From the NCBI RefSeq assembly GCF_015471405.1, contig NZ_BLVZ01000003.1, positions 372,001-436,000 of the forward strand: DNA of 64,000 nt, in the 5' to 3' direction. The DNA is from Pseudomonas cichorii (GTDB lineage Bacteria; Pseudomonadota; Gammaproteobacteria; Pseudomonadales; Pseudomonadaceae). A program made the position numbers and the translations under genes. Of this stretch, positions 27,141 through 35,422 are shown in pieces. The notes under the pieces were generated by a model. It did not search any database. It was not told where the DNA came from and worked only from the letters and a program-made list of their open reading frames with translations. Every line of letters begins with the position of its first letter. Positions within the stretch are counted from its first letter, which is position 1.

Positions 27141-27310
27141 AGTGATCGGGTTTAGCAGCCTGTGGGTGACATACAACGCGCAAGTACCGCTTATGGCGGC
27201 TTTGCGTGGGGCACTTTCGAGTGCGCCGGATTTGTAGGTTGCCCCGGTCTGCTAACCCGCGTCAAAGTCGCCACCCATTGTTTGTTTAGCAGCGAATGGC
27301 AGGTGGCCTT
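27141..27310 (+). promoter_or_regulatory. Structured RNA leader with mutually exclusive helices
   Basis: The ~170 bases before the DUF3077-like gene fold into clear helices. P1 pairs CGGGTTTAGCAG (27147-27158) with CTGCTAACCCG (27249-27259), 11 pairs with one bulge. Inside are a hairpin CGCAAG/CTTTGCG with inner CCGC/GCGG (27179-27206) and a hairpin GCAC/GTGC (27211-27224). A third hairpin outside P1, GCCACC+CATT with AATG+GGTGGC (27270-27307), ends about 20 bases before the start codon. Its loop repeats TTTAGCAG (27285-27292), the same string as the P1 5' strand, so the P1 3' strand could pair with either. This would suit a switch or attenuator. Promoter and mechanism are not shown. Confidence 0.65.
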
Positions 27311-27328
27311 ACCTCACAGGCAACCTTC

Positions 27329-27541
27329 ATGATCAAAGTAACCCCCGATCCACCGCATAAAAACCTCGAAGAATCCCTTCTGCACGTCAACGCCCTGCTG
27401 CGTTGCGCAGCAGCCACAGCCTACGAAACCGGAGACAGCCTCAACGGCCCGAAACGCGACCTGGCGTTTTCGGGGGTGCATTTGATTGGCATGGCCAAGG
27501 CTGAGCTGGAGCGGTCGCTGGCTCAGGTGGAGGTGCGTTAA
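27329..27541 (+). CDS. Small DUF3077-like Pseudomonas protein
   Basis: A 70-residue protein starting MIKVTPDPP. It has the typical start of a large family of small Pseudomonas proteins (DUF3077/DUF6124 type, from memory): an N-terminal KVTPDPP, then a helical LLHVNALLRCAAATAYETGD and GVHLIGMAKAELERSLA. Function is unknown. The ATG at 27329 has only a weak AGG upstream, and the structured leader immediately before it suggests post-transcriptional control. No operon partner; REPs follow. Confidence 0.75.
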   Translation: MIKVTPDPPHKNLEESLLHVNALLRCAAATAYETGDSLNGPKRDLAFSGVHLIGMAKAELERSLAQVEVR

Positions 27542-27547
27542 GGCTTT

Positions 27548-27617
27548 TTCGCGAATGAGCGGAGCGCCGCCCGATTCGCTCCCACGCAGCCCGCGTAGGA
27601 GCGAATTTATTCGCGAA
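27548..27617. repeat. REP doublet after the DUF3077-like gene
   Basis: An imperfect palindrome TTCGCGAAT...ATTCGCTCC at 27548-27582 is followed by GTAGGAGCGAATTTATTCGCGAA at 27595-27617. Same family as the REP cluster at 5117-5250. Confidence 0.75.
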
Positions 27618-27817
27618 GAATCATAAACGCCACGGAGATCAATCTGGGTTGAACCAGTATTCCTTACAGCATTTCAGCGTGGAAACTGCACGCCAGTCTT
27701 TTTTTGCCTGTTCAATTAAACTGAACATGTCTCGCGATTATTGTTGGATAGACACCACCAGCGCGGTGCTCAAACAATGACTCCCCCTATTACCGTAGTG
27801 ATGGAGTACCTACAACA

Positions 27818-28360
27818 ATGAGCACACCTATGCCGAGCAACCGCCACTCCATAGAACAGTACATCCTGGCCAAGGATGGCAATCGACCTGATCTTCTGCG
27901 TCAGGCATTCAGCCCCGAAGCCACGGTTGAAATGCTCGTGCATACCGACGCCATTTCATTTCCGTCCACGCTGGAAGGGTTGGGTGCCATTGCGCAAACA
28001 TTGGTACGTGGCTTTGGCCAGACCTATGAAAACGTTTACACCTTCTGCCTCGGTGAACCACCAGTGAGCGATGCCTCGGCGTACACCTGCAAATGGCTGG
28101 TAGGGATGACCGTCAAGGAAACAGGAGCAGTACGTGTCGGCTGCGGCCAGTATGACTGGCGCTTTGACTCTCAGTCCGGGCTCGTCGTGCATCTGACCAT
28201 TACCATTGATCACATGCAGATCAGCCCGGCCGCAGACCTGATACCGGTGATGAACTGGCTGCAAGGCCTCGGTTACCCCTGGTGCCAGGCAGACGACGTT
28301 ATTGCCAAGGCCCCGCAATTGAGCAGCATTGCGCCGGTTATTGGTTATTTGCAGTCCTGA
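27818..28360 (+). CDS. SnoaL/NTF2-like domain protein
   Basis: A 180-residue protein that resembles the SnoaL-like/NTF2 fold: HSIEQYILAKDGNRPDLLRQAFSPEATVEM at the N terminus, then strands with WLVGMTVKETGAVRVGCGQYDWRF and HLTITIDHMQI. Such proteins include isomerases, dehydratases and many of unknown role. It stands alone, 270 bases after the REP doublet. No function can be assigned. Confidence 0.7.
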   Translation: MSTPMPSNRHSIEQYILAKDGNRPDLLRQAFSPEATVEMLVHTDAISFPSTLEGLGAIAQTLVRGFGQTYENVYTFCLGEPPVSDASAYTCKWLVGMTVKETGAVRVGCGQYDWRFDSQSGLVVHLTITIDHMQISPAADLIPVMNWLQGLGYPWCQADDVIAKAPQLSSIAPVIGYLQS

Positions 28361-28516
28361 CTTATTTGCCAACGCTGCGAGCGAGAGAGATTGAGCAGTT
28401 AATCCCGTACGTGTGGAAATCCTTCTGACCCCGTAGGATGTCTATCGGCGTTTGCTCTGAGATCAAATTGGGGCCGAGGTTTATCCATATCAGTTTGAAT
28501 ACCTAAAGGATTAGTG

Positions 28517-28942
28517 ATGACGGCTCGTATAGAAATGATGATCGACCCGGGAGAGGAAGAGCGCCTGGCCATCCTCAGACCTTTGCGGGCTCATAATTTT
28601 TCTCAGGCAGGTGACCCCAAGCCTGAGACAATCGCTTTGCTAGTCCGTGATGAACAGACCGGCGAAGTGATTGGGGGCCTTTACGGTGAAATATTTTACC
28701 ACTGGTTATTCATAGAACTACTTGCGATACCCGAGCAAACCAGGGGCCAAGGCATAGGCTCACGACTGATCCACATGGCGGAAGATGTCGCGCGCGAAAA
28801 AGACTGCGTTGGAATCTGGCTCGATACTTTTGATTTCCAGGCCCCATCTTTCTATGAGCGACACGGTTTCACTGAGTTTGGGCACCTCAATGATTTCCCT
28901 CCAGAACATAAGCGTTTTTTTCTACAGAAGCGATTAGATTGA
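28517..28942 (+). CDS. GNAT-family N-acetyltransferase
   Basis: A 141-residue acetyltransferase. The acetyl-CoA motif A is LLAIPEQTRGQGIGSRLIHMAE (Q/RxxGxG/A pattern) and motif B is FDFQAPSFYERHGFTEFGHL. The ATG at 28517 has AAGGA seven bases upstream; a GTG one codon earlier is less likely. Substrate unknown. Neighbours are unrelated. Confidence 0.88.
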   Translation: MTARIEMMIDPGEEERLAILRPLRAHNFSQAGDPKPETIALLVRDEQTGEVIGGLYGEIFYHWLFIELLAIPEQTRGQGIGSRLIHMAEDVAREKDCVGIWLDTFDFQAPSFYERHGFTEFGHLNDFPPEHKRFFLQKRLD

Positions 28943-29096
28943 GGGGCTGTCCGCAGTTCGTTTGACTGGCCTCAAACGGCCTGCAATCCGGTTTACCTCT
29001 ACCTGATGAACGCCATAAATCAAATCAACTGATGACACCAGCCGTGTTGGCCGGACGCTTACGGCGTTCCGCTCCCCGTATAAAGAGAAAAAATTG

Positions 29097-30161
29097 ATGC
29101 ACACCGCATTTGATAGCGCCCATGGCAAACCGAATGGACGCATCATCCTGATCAGTATCGCCTGCTACGTGCTGTCACTGATGCTGCCGGCTTATGACAA
29201 CGGTCATGTCACGAGCGGAGGCGAAGCGTTGGCAATGGGATGGCTTGGGCCACTTGACGGACATTTTTCCTGGTACGCCAACCCGTTCTATTTCTGGGCA
29301 TTAGCCAGATACAGGCACAAGCATAAAAACCTGATACCTGCCTTTATTGGATTAGCGCTATCCGCCAGCTTTATGTTCGCTAGCGATATATTCCACGATG
29401 AGGGCATAGGCGACCGGCCTATCAGGGCATTGGAGTGGGGCTATTTTCTATGGGTCATGGCGATGCTTCTGCTTACTTTGGCACTGGTTCAACAACACTG
29501 CTCGCCAAAGCTACCTGCCACGGCTATTGGGTATGCACTCATCGTGGCCGCTTTTGTGGGTTTTGGCACTTATTGGTGGATGAATCCTACCGGCCAATGG
29601 CAGGCCTATCTTACCCATCAACGCTTCATGGCCGCGGCATGCCCCTTGGCCCGTCAGGAAATTCTTCACCCCCTGCCCCGCGTCAGACAGTTGTATTTTC
29701 CTGATAGCAAAGCATACCCAAACATGCTGATAACAGAACTCCTGGAACGTACAGATCTACAAGAAATCCACACTGGCGACAGCCCAGAAGTCAGTCACCG
29801 GGTTTTCACCTTTGGTTCGACGAGGGATAGTAGAACTGTGGAGAGTGAAGCGGCTCGCTATCAATACAATGTCGTGAGAGAAAACTCTTCTTGGGAATAT
29901 GGCACCTGGACCTATCGGGAGCGTATTTTTGATCGTCAGGAAAACCAGGAGGTCGCCTACAACATCCGTTATGGCTACAGGCAAGATGAAAAAAACGACA
30001 GTTGCGGCGAGCCAGAAGGCTATGAATTCATACAGCACGTGCTCCAGCTCTACGAATACACTGAAGAAGAACGCGATGAGCGGCGAAAAGAGCATAAAAA
30101 CCTGACGCTACCGCGCAGACAATCAAGCGCAGCTGATGAGGCGATCTGCTTGACGATGTAG
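29097..30161 (+). CDS. Unknown membrane protein with soluble C-terminal domain
   Basis: A 354-residue protein I do not recognise. The first ~175 residues have four to five membrane helices (IILISIACYVLSLMLPAYD, LIPAFIGLALSASFMFASDIF, FLWVMAMLLLTLALVQQ, ATAIGYALIVAAFVGFGTYWW). The remaining ~180 residues are polar and rich in Glu, Arg and Tyr (YQYNVVRENSSWEYGTWTYRERI). The tail has a charged helix. It lies in an accessory stretch near a tRNA-Ser element. ATG at 29097 or the TTG one codon before. Confidence 0.7.
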   Translation: MHTAFDSAHGKPNGRIILISIACYVLSLMLPAYDNGHVTSGGEALAMGWLGPLDGHFSWYANPFYFWALARYRHKHKNLIPAFIGLALSASFMFASDIFHDEGIGDRPIRALEWGYFLWVMAMLLLTLALVQQHCSPKLPATAIGYALIVAAFVGFGTYWWMNPTGQWQAYLTHQRFMAAACPLARQEILHPLPRVRQLYFPDSKAYPNMLITELLERTDLQEIHTGDSPEVSHRVFTFGSTRDSRTVESEAARYQYNVVRENSSWEYGTWTYRERIFDRQENQEVAYNIRYGYRQDEKNDSCGEPEGYEFIQHVLQLYEYTEEERDERRKEHKNLTLPRRQSSAADEAICLTM

Positions 30162-30302
30162 CCTTGCCATTCGCCAGCCCTGAGAGCGTGCAAGGGGGGA
30201 TCCTGCGATAAGTGATCGCCGAACCTTGCAACCGCTTGCCCCCTCTCCTGGCGACACATAAGAGGGGTGGCCCATGCAAGCTGAGCGCGGCGTCATTAGG
30301 TT

Positions 30303-32537
30303 TTAAAGCGGAGCCCCCGCTTCAGGATCAAGCAGATACTCGATTTCAGGAATTTCACTCTCCAAAGTCTCGATCAGCCTACGCCGCAGGCGTGTATCTT
30401 CTTTTTTGTGTAGCCGAATCTTTTCAATGGCCAACGCGATGACAAACTCCATGGCAGCTTCTCCTCGCTCATGGCCATACCCGGCAGCCAACCGATAGAT
30501 AATGTCCGACATCGCTAGGCTCTGAGCCTCATCAGCGCGGTAATCCAGCTCGGTTGGCAAAGCTGCGTGTAGGAACGAAGCTTGAATGATCCCATCGTCG
30601 AAACGTGAAAACACCTCCGGGGATAGCAGCACTTGCTGAAGCTCACCGGACTCAAGGCGTTTGGCATTTGCGACTTTTTCGCTATACCTAGCGTTCTGCA
30701 AAATCCACAAGATTGTCAGGAAAATGTCTGTGGAGGTCGCGACCGTAACGTCGGTTTTTCCGTCAGGCTTTCCGTCAACGAATGCGAAGCCTCGCGTCAA
30801 TGCCATGGGCTGATGGGTATGACTGCTTGGCCAGAAAGGATTCAACGCGAGCCCCTGGAGTGGCGCTTGATCAAAAACTTCCATGCGAGCTGTCACGGGG
30901 GGCGAGAACGTCGTGCTGAACGAATGCAACGAGCTGAGTAGTGTCTGTTCTTTGTCCCAATGATCAGCACATGTCAGCTCAGCAGCGGGGATCTCCATGT
31001 AGGTTTTGAACACGTATCTACTATGGTCTTTGGCGGGCTGGGTCAGGTTGCTGTGCAGCTCTTTCATCGTCTGGTAGCTTCGACCGAACAAAGCCCCAGC
31101 TATGTAGAGTCGAGTACCAGTCCGCTGGGCAGTCCGCAATCGGCGACTGACGCTTTGGAGCCGCGAACCACGCTCAACGGCAGCGGCCAGAACAATGACT
31201 GAACCATCGAATTTTGTGCCGGCGTCAAACTTGTCAAACGACACCTTGGTCTCGATTTCAACCCCGCATCCTTTCAGATAGGCAATCGCCCCGTCCGCGA
31301 GTGAGGCGCTTGCCTCATCGTCATCATGGATGATCCATCGGGTCGATGACACCGCCTCCTCTAGCAAGACGGTTTCAAACCAGGACTTGAATCCATCGGT
31401 GGCCACTAGGCTGTCTTTGTCGACATGCACCGTTCGAGATCTTGCACCGGGCTTGTCCTGCCTGAAACAGCTGAAGAGATTCGCTCCCATGAACGAATAA
31501 AATTTAGGCTGCAGGATCGTCGGCGCGTGATCAGTAGTAATGTTCAGAAGTCTGGTTTCGCTGTGCTCGGCAACAAACCGCTCTCCATGGATACGGATGA
31601 GTCTCGTACCGCCGGAATCTCCCTCTTGAAGCATTTCGAAGTCATCTGGCTGCTTCAGGGTATGCAAAATCGTGCAGCAGTCAGCTTCCGACTCGAATGA
31701 AAGTATGGTGGTGACCAGACAGGGGGCAGCGCTGTTGATCTTCGCCCACTGCTCCGCTAGGCCACATCGCGTTGATGCTGAGATGAGACACATCGCAGAG
31801 GCGCCTTTTGGCAAAGGCCCGTCCTTGACCAACCCCTCATGCGAGTGAAAAGAGCGAATATCTGCGAAGAGGGGCTGGTCGAAGCGCATTAAGTACATCT
31901 GCAACGCGAATGCCAACGGCAGCAATGCGATCGTGTCCAGATACAAAGTGTCGGGCGGGCTCATCCCGTTGGCTTTCACCTTCTTGATCAATGGCAAGCA
32001 CGCGAAGGCCAGGTAGTGCGCATGAAGCGTTTCGGACAACAAATCCTCTGCTCGGATGAAGTAGTTCGAAGCACGAGAAGATGGCTTCGAATAGAAAAAG
32101 CCGGCGGGCGCTTTTTTCAAAACATCGGAGCTTTTGACCAGATGGGCTAGGCCCGCTTTCACAATTGCTGAGGATTGGGATTTGACCAAGGTGCCAAGCT
32201 TGTTTTCTGGCCCGGAGATGTGAACATAGTCGGTGATTGATCCCGCCTCGTCGTAGAAACCCACCCCGTAAGTTTGCGGTGAGCCCGACCCTTTTCGCTC
32301 AAACTGAGCCATCAGAGGTGAAGCCCTGTCAGCCTTATGCCACTTGAAGTCTTCAATGGTGTATTTAGGCAGCAGGAACAGCAGTGCATCTGGCATGACG
32401 TGACGTGGCAGCTGAGTCTGCAGCGCATGAGCGACTTGGCCCCCAGAAAGGAAATCAGGGCCAGTAAAAAATACCGCGAGATGAAGAGGCTTACCGTCCT
32501 GACGAAGCACGGCTTCAAAGTCCATGAGATCAGCCAT
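30303..32537 (-). CDS. Large protein with two phosphoribosyltransferase-like segments
   Basis: A 744-residue protein that I cannot name. Residues ~145-285 look like a type I (orotate-type) phosphoribosyltransferase: GFFYSKPSSRASNYFIRAEDLL recalls the OPRTase substrate hood strand, then TLYLDTIALLPLAFAL and MCLISASTRCGLAEQW at the position of the PRPP loop. Residues ~398-490 show a second such core: WIIHDDDEAS, GSVIVLAAAVERGSRLQSVSRRLR and RLYIAGALFGRS. In the second, the acidic DD of the PRPP motif is replaced (LAAAVERGS), so it may not be catalytic. The last 200 residues are helical. Its ATG is one base after the stop of the GHKL gene (TGATATG), so the two proteins are made together. Role in defence or signalling is inference. 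Confidence 0.75.
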   Translation of the reverse strand: MADLMDFEAVLRQDGKPLHLAVFFTGPDFLSGGQVAHALQTQLPRHVMPDALLFLLPKYTIEDFKWHKADRASPLMAQFERKGSGSPQTYGVGFYDEAGSITDYVHISGPENKLGTLVKSQSSAIVKAGLAHLVKSSDVLKKAPAGFFYSKPSSRASNYFIRAEDLLSETLHAHYLAFACLPLIKKVKANGMSPPDTLYLDTIALLPLAFALQMYLMRFDQPLFADIRSFHSHEGLVKDGPLPKGASAMCLISASTRCGLAEQWAKINSAAPCLVTTILSFESEADCCTILHTLKQPDDFEMLQEGDSGGTRLIRIHGERFVAEHSETRLLNITTDHAPTILQPKFYSFMGANLFSCFRQDKPGARSRTVHVDKDSLVATDGFKSWFETVLLEEAVSSTRWIIHDDDEASASLADGAIAYLKGCGVEIETKVSFDKFDAGTKFDGSVIVLAAAVERGSRLQSVSRRLRTAQRTGTRLYIAGALFGRSYQTMKELHSNLTQPAKDHSRYVFKTYMEIPAAELTCADHWDKEQTLLSSLHSFSTTFSPPVTARMEVFDQAPLQGLALNPFWPSSHTHQPMALTRGFAFVDGKPDGKTDVTVATSTDIFLTILWILQNARYSEKVANAKRLESGELQQVLLSPEVFSRFDDGIIQASFLHAALPTELDYRADEAQSLAMSDIIYRLAAGYGHERGEAAMEFVIALAIEKIRLHKKEDTRLRRRLIETLESEIPEIEYLLDPEAGAPL

Positions 32538-32538
32538 A

Positions 32539-33696
32539 TCAGTTCACCGGAATGCAAATGGTAAAAACTGTGCCTTCGGCAGCTGCCAATTTTTGCTGGG
32601 TGCCCCTGACTGACGGTTCGAATTCCATTGTTCCACTACGTCCCTGAAAAGCCTGATTCAAAGAAAGACGTCCGGTACGAACCCTTACGTAAGCTTTGAG
32701 TTTGTTAAGTGCCTGGAGTGCGTTATGCAGGCCCATCCCCGATGTCTCCGAATCGGGCTTGGACGTCATATGCTTCTTGAAGCAGTCGAGTGTCGCGCTC
32801 AGTTCTTCATCCAGATTCAACTCTTCAAGGCTCTCGACTGGACGCTTCTCTCTGGCCGTCACCCACCTCCGAGCCAGCCCTGGCCCGCTGTCGATTACTG
32901 AGATCTCCAAGAAATCCAGTACCTCGGATTTCAAGAAATGCTTGAGGATGAAGCGAGCAAGCTCCGGCTCACGGTCTGAGTAACCTAAGGCATCCTGTCG
33001 GCTGATCCTATTCAGCTTGATCGAGGTGCCCCGGAGAGCTTTTTTGTACTTATTACCTGTAACGTCTGTCACCGCATGCTGGTCAGCGTTAGCTATGAGC
33101 TCCCACAGCACGCTTCCTAGCTCAGAAAGGCCAGACTTCAGCAGTGAAATCTGATCCTGCCGTGCAGTCATCAATGAAGATGACTTGGCTATTAACTCTG
33201 AAAACCACGACTCCGGCTGAATGCGAGGTGTGCTGTGATGAAAATAGAAAGGCTTGATGAACTCACGTTTGGCGTTGTTGACGCAAAACAGGTTAATCGC
33301 GGTAGGGCGAGCGCCCTTGGTACTAGATGTATTGCGGATGTCCCCAATAAACATCGCCTCAACAAGCGGCCTTATCGCCAGCAGAGCGTCACGCCGATCC
33401 ACTACCTTATGATCTTCGGTGTGAATCTCACTGGACATGATGAGGGCGAAAAGACCGGCTGCGCTTTTGGCTACCTGCGGAATATGGGCGATCGCTTCCT
33501 CAGCTGGAGCGTATAGGTGCAGGACTGACTGCTCATAGGCTCGTGCCCATGTCACTATGAATTGCGCCAGTGACGCGTCGACGCCAAGCCCTCCCCCATG
33601 GCTCATACTGATGGGCAGCCGCAACTGCGGATCGGAGCCGAGTGAGTCGTATAGACCCTCGATGTCATAAAGGTTTGACTTGCGGTTGATCTGCAT
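32539..33696 (-). CDS. GHKL (histidine-kinase-like) ATPase domain protein
   Basis: A 385-residue protein. The C-terminal half carries the GHKL ATP-binding fold: N box LWELIANADQHAV (Glu199, Asn203, His207), G1 box ISVIDSGPGLARR (Asp269, Gly271, Gly273) and G2 box SGMGLHNALQAL (Gly320, Gly322). The N-terminal ~190 residues are unknown; there is no transmembrane segment, HisKA helix pair or receiver, so it is not an ordinary sensor kinase. GHKL domains of this kind act as ATP-driven clamps or switches, as in Hsp90, MutL and MORC-like proteins. The ATG at 33696 has GTGAGGG nine bases upstream; a GTG four codons earlier is an alternative. It is the first gene of a coupled pair with the PRTase-like protein. 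Confidence 0.85.
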   Translation of the reverse strand: MQINRKSNLYDIEGLYDSLGSDPQLRLPISMSHGGGLGVDASLAQFIVTWARAYEQSVLHLYAPAEEAIAHIPQVAKSAAGLFALIMSSEIHTEDHKVVDRRDALLAIRPLVEAMFIGDIRNTSSTKGARPTAINLFCVNNAKREFIKPFYFHHSTPRIQPESWFSELIAKSSSLMTARQDQISLLKSGLSELGSVLWELIANADQHAVTDVTGNKYKKALRGTSIKLNRISRQDALGYSDREPELARFILKHFLKSEVLDFLEISVIDSGPGLARRWVTAREKRPVESLEELNLDEELSATLDCFKKHMTSKPDSETSGMGLHNALQALNKLKAYVRVRTGRLSLNQAFQGRSGTMEFEPSVRGTQQKLAAAEGTVFTICIPVN

Positions 33697-34136
33697 CCAG
33701 GCCCTCACGCTCCATCGTTGATTGCATCCCCGCTTGGCTATCGTTCGATGGCTCGTACGTAGCTGGGACTATATGCGCAAATGTACGCGATTAGGGAAAA
33801 TTGGGCGATGGGTGTTCCAACCTTCACGCCAGCAACCAAGGCGAATGTTTGCAACGTTTAGCGTGCGAAGGAAATGAGCGGCGAATACCGTACTCGCAAC
33901 GACTAATAGGGAAAACGGCAACGCTGACGTAGTGGCCCAACGTATGGCGGGGCTGAGCGTGAAAGGCTGCATTAGCACTGGAAAGGCATTTGGGATTGGA
34001 TAGTTGCGGTTCCGGTCGATGCCTCGGGCACGACGTTGCATGAGCCTTGAAAGCTGGATAACGCCGACGCGCTATTCGAAGTCTGGCACCTTGGTTATAT
34101 CAATCGGTTGCTGGCCGGATCACCACACTGCAATAA
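33697..34136. other. Decayed DNA between the gene pair and the integrase remnant
   Basis: About 440 bases with no convincing gene. Short open frames here have odd composition, no ribosome binding sites and no family resemblance. It should contain the promoter of the GHKL/PRTase pair near 33700-33780. The rest looks like scrambled remains of a mobile element. Confidence 0.5.
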
Positions 34137-34310
34137 GCGTGCAACGTCGATCATGCCCCTGATCCCGTCGACGCAGCGGGCCAGCCAAATCGAGCAACGG
34201 CTCACGTAGCAACCGAAGCGCTCGACCACAAGCTGCTGGGGCACTCCGACAAGCGCATAACGGAGATCGTATACCGGCGTGTCGGGGAGATTGTCACGCC
34301 TACCAAATAG
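34137..34310 (+). pseudogene. C-terminal remnant of a tyrosine recombinase (integrase)
   Basis: The frame ending at TAG 34308-34310 reads ATEALDHKLLGHSDKRITEIVY then RRVGEIVTPTK. LLGHSDKRITEIVYRR matches the LGHxxxxxTxxxY active-site region of phage-type integrases, with the catalytic Tyr in EIVYRR. The frame closes upstream at a TAA (34134) and there is no N-terminal part. It points at the 3' end of tRNA-Ser, as integrases of tRNA-targeted islands usually do. Confidence 0.75.
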
Positions 34311-34324
34311 ACCTTCAAAGGCTC

Positions 34325-34357
34325 AAGTTTCGGAACGCCTGTAAAAGTTTCGGAACG
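34325..34357. repeat. 13-bp direct repeats beside the integrase remnant
   Basis: AAGTTTCGGAACG occurs at 34325-34337 and 34345-34357, 20 bases apart, between the integrase remnant and tRNA-Ser. Such repeats may be arm-type binding sites of the lost integrase. Confidence 0.6.
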
Positions 34358-34401
34358 ATAGGTGATTTTGAGGAGGCATAAAGGAAGGCAGCAGAAACGA
34401 A

Positions 34402-34425
34402 AAAGCCCTGAATAATCAGGGCTTT
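34402..34425 (-). terminator. Terminator of the tRNA-Ser gene
   Basis: AAAGCCCTGA (34402-34411) and TCAGGGCTTT (34416-34425) form a 10-bp stem with loop ATAA. On the minus strand it ends in a five-T run, 14 bases after the tRNA 3' end. Confidence 0.85.
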
Positions 34426-34438
34426 GACGTATCGAATA

Positions 34439-34526
34439 TGGCGGAAGCATAGAGATTCGAACTCTAGGACCTGTTACAGTCGGCAGTTTTCAAGACTGCT
34501 GCCTTAAACCACTCGGCCATACTTCC
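34439..34526 (-). tRNA. tRNA-Ser (anticodon UGA)
   Basis: The minus strand folds as an 88-base class II tRNA with encoded CCA. Acceptor GGAAGTA pairs with the 3' end TGCTTCC, D arm GGCCGAGTGG, anticodon loop CTTGAAAA with anticodon TGA, a long variable arm, and T arm GTTCGAATC. It appears intact, so any element inserted at its 3' end restored the gene. Confidence 0.95.
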
Positions 34527-34648
34527 ACTTGCGTTGCGGGCGCCATAATACCGGAATGAAACAAGCTGTCAAACTCTCTGGGTGGCCAGTTGCAGCGCCT
34601 CTGTTATGATCTTTGCAACTCAACATTTCAACAGGAAGGAGTTTCGCA

Positions 34649-35320
34649 ATGCGCGAACAGGATTACGCCCTTAAAACCGGCATGCAGGCCGACCAGCTAG
34701 AGGTTAGTCGTGTCCTGCGCAACACTTACGGTCTTCTCGCCCTGACCCTGGCTTTCAGCGGCGTCATGGCCTTTGTAGCCCAGCAGATGCGCGTCGGCTA
34801 CCCGAACATTTTCGTGGTGCTGATCGGCTTCTACGGCCTGTTCTTCCTCACCAACAAGCTGCGTGATTCGGTGTGGGGTCTGGTTTCGACGTTCGCCCTG
34901 ACCGGCTTCATGGGTTTCCTGCTGGGCCCGATCCTCAACCGTTACCTGGGCATGTCGGGCGGCGCTGAAGTTGTCAGCTCGGCGTTCGCGATGACAGCTC
35001 TGGTGTTCGGCGGTCTGTCGGCTTATGTGCTGATGACCCGCAAGGACATGAGCTTCCTGGGTGGCTTCATCACTGCTGGCTTCTTCGTTCTGATGGGCGC
35101 CGTACTGGCCAGCCTGTTCTTCGAGATCAGCGGGCTGCAACTGGCGATCAGCGCAGGTTTCGTGCTGTTCTCCTCGGTCTGCATCCTGTTCCAGACCAGT
35201 GCCATCATCCATGGCGGCGAGCGTAACTACATCATGGCGACTGTCAGCCTGTATGTATCGATCTACAACCTGTTCGTCAGCCTGTTGCAGATCTTCGGCA
35301 TCATGAGCCGCGACGACTGA
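34649..35320 (+). CDS. BI-1/YccA-family membrane protein
   Basis: A 223-residue Bax-inhibitor-1/YccA protein with seven membrane helices (TYGLLALTLAFSGVMAF, FVVLIGFYGLFFLTN, GLVSTFALTGFMGFLLGP and others). E. coli YccA inhibits the FtsH protease; the family also includes pH-sensitive calcium leak channels. The ATG at 34649 has AGGAAGGAGTTTCGCA upstream, which rules out the earlier TTG-type start. Monocistronic, with a terminator just after. Confidence 0.93.
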   Translation: MREQDYALKTGMQADQLEVSRVLRNTYGLLALTLAFSGVMAFVAQQMRVGYPNIFVVLIGFYGLFFLTNKLRDSVWGLVSTFALTGFMGFLLGPILNRYLGMSGGAEVVSSAFAMTALVFGGLSAYVLMTRKDMSFLGGFITAGFFVLMGAVLASLFFEISGLQLAISAGFVLFSSVCILFQTSAIIHGGERNYIMATVSLYVSIYNLFVSLLQIFGIMSRDD

Positions 35321-35340
35321 TAGCTGTCCGGTTTCAACAA

Positions 35341-35362
35341 AAAGCCCGCCTTCGCGGGCTTT
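35341..35362 (+). terminator. Terminator after the BI-1 gene
   Basis: AAAGCCCGC (35341-35349), loop CTTC, GCGGGCTTT, then further T. Confidence 0.92.
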
Positions 35363-35422
35363 TTGCTGTCCAGCCTCCGTGAATTCTTTATCATTGCGCA
35401 TGTTCCGCCGACAGAGCCGACA

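Noticed and set aside
33769..34041. 90-residue minus-strand frame between the GHKL gene and tRNA-Ser
   Set aside because: No ribosome binding site, unusual composition and no resemblance; treated as decayed DNA.
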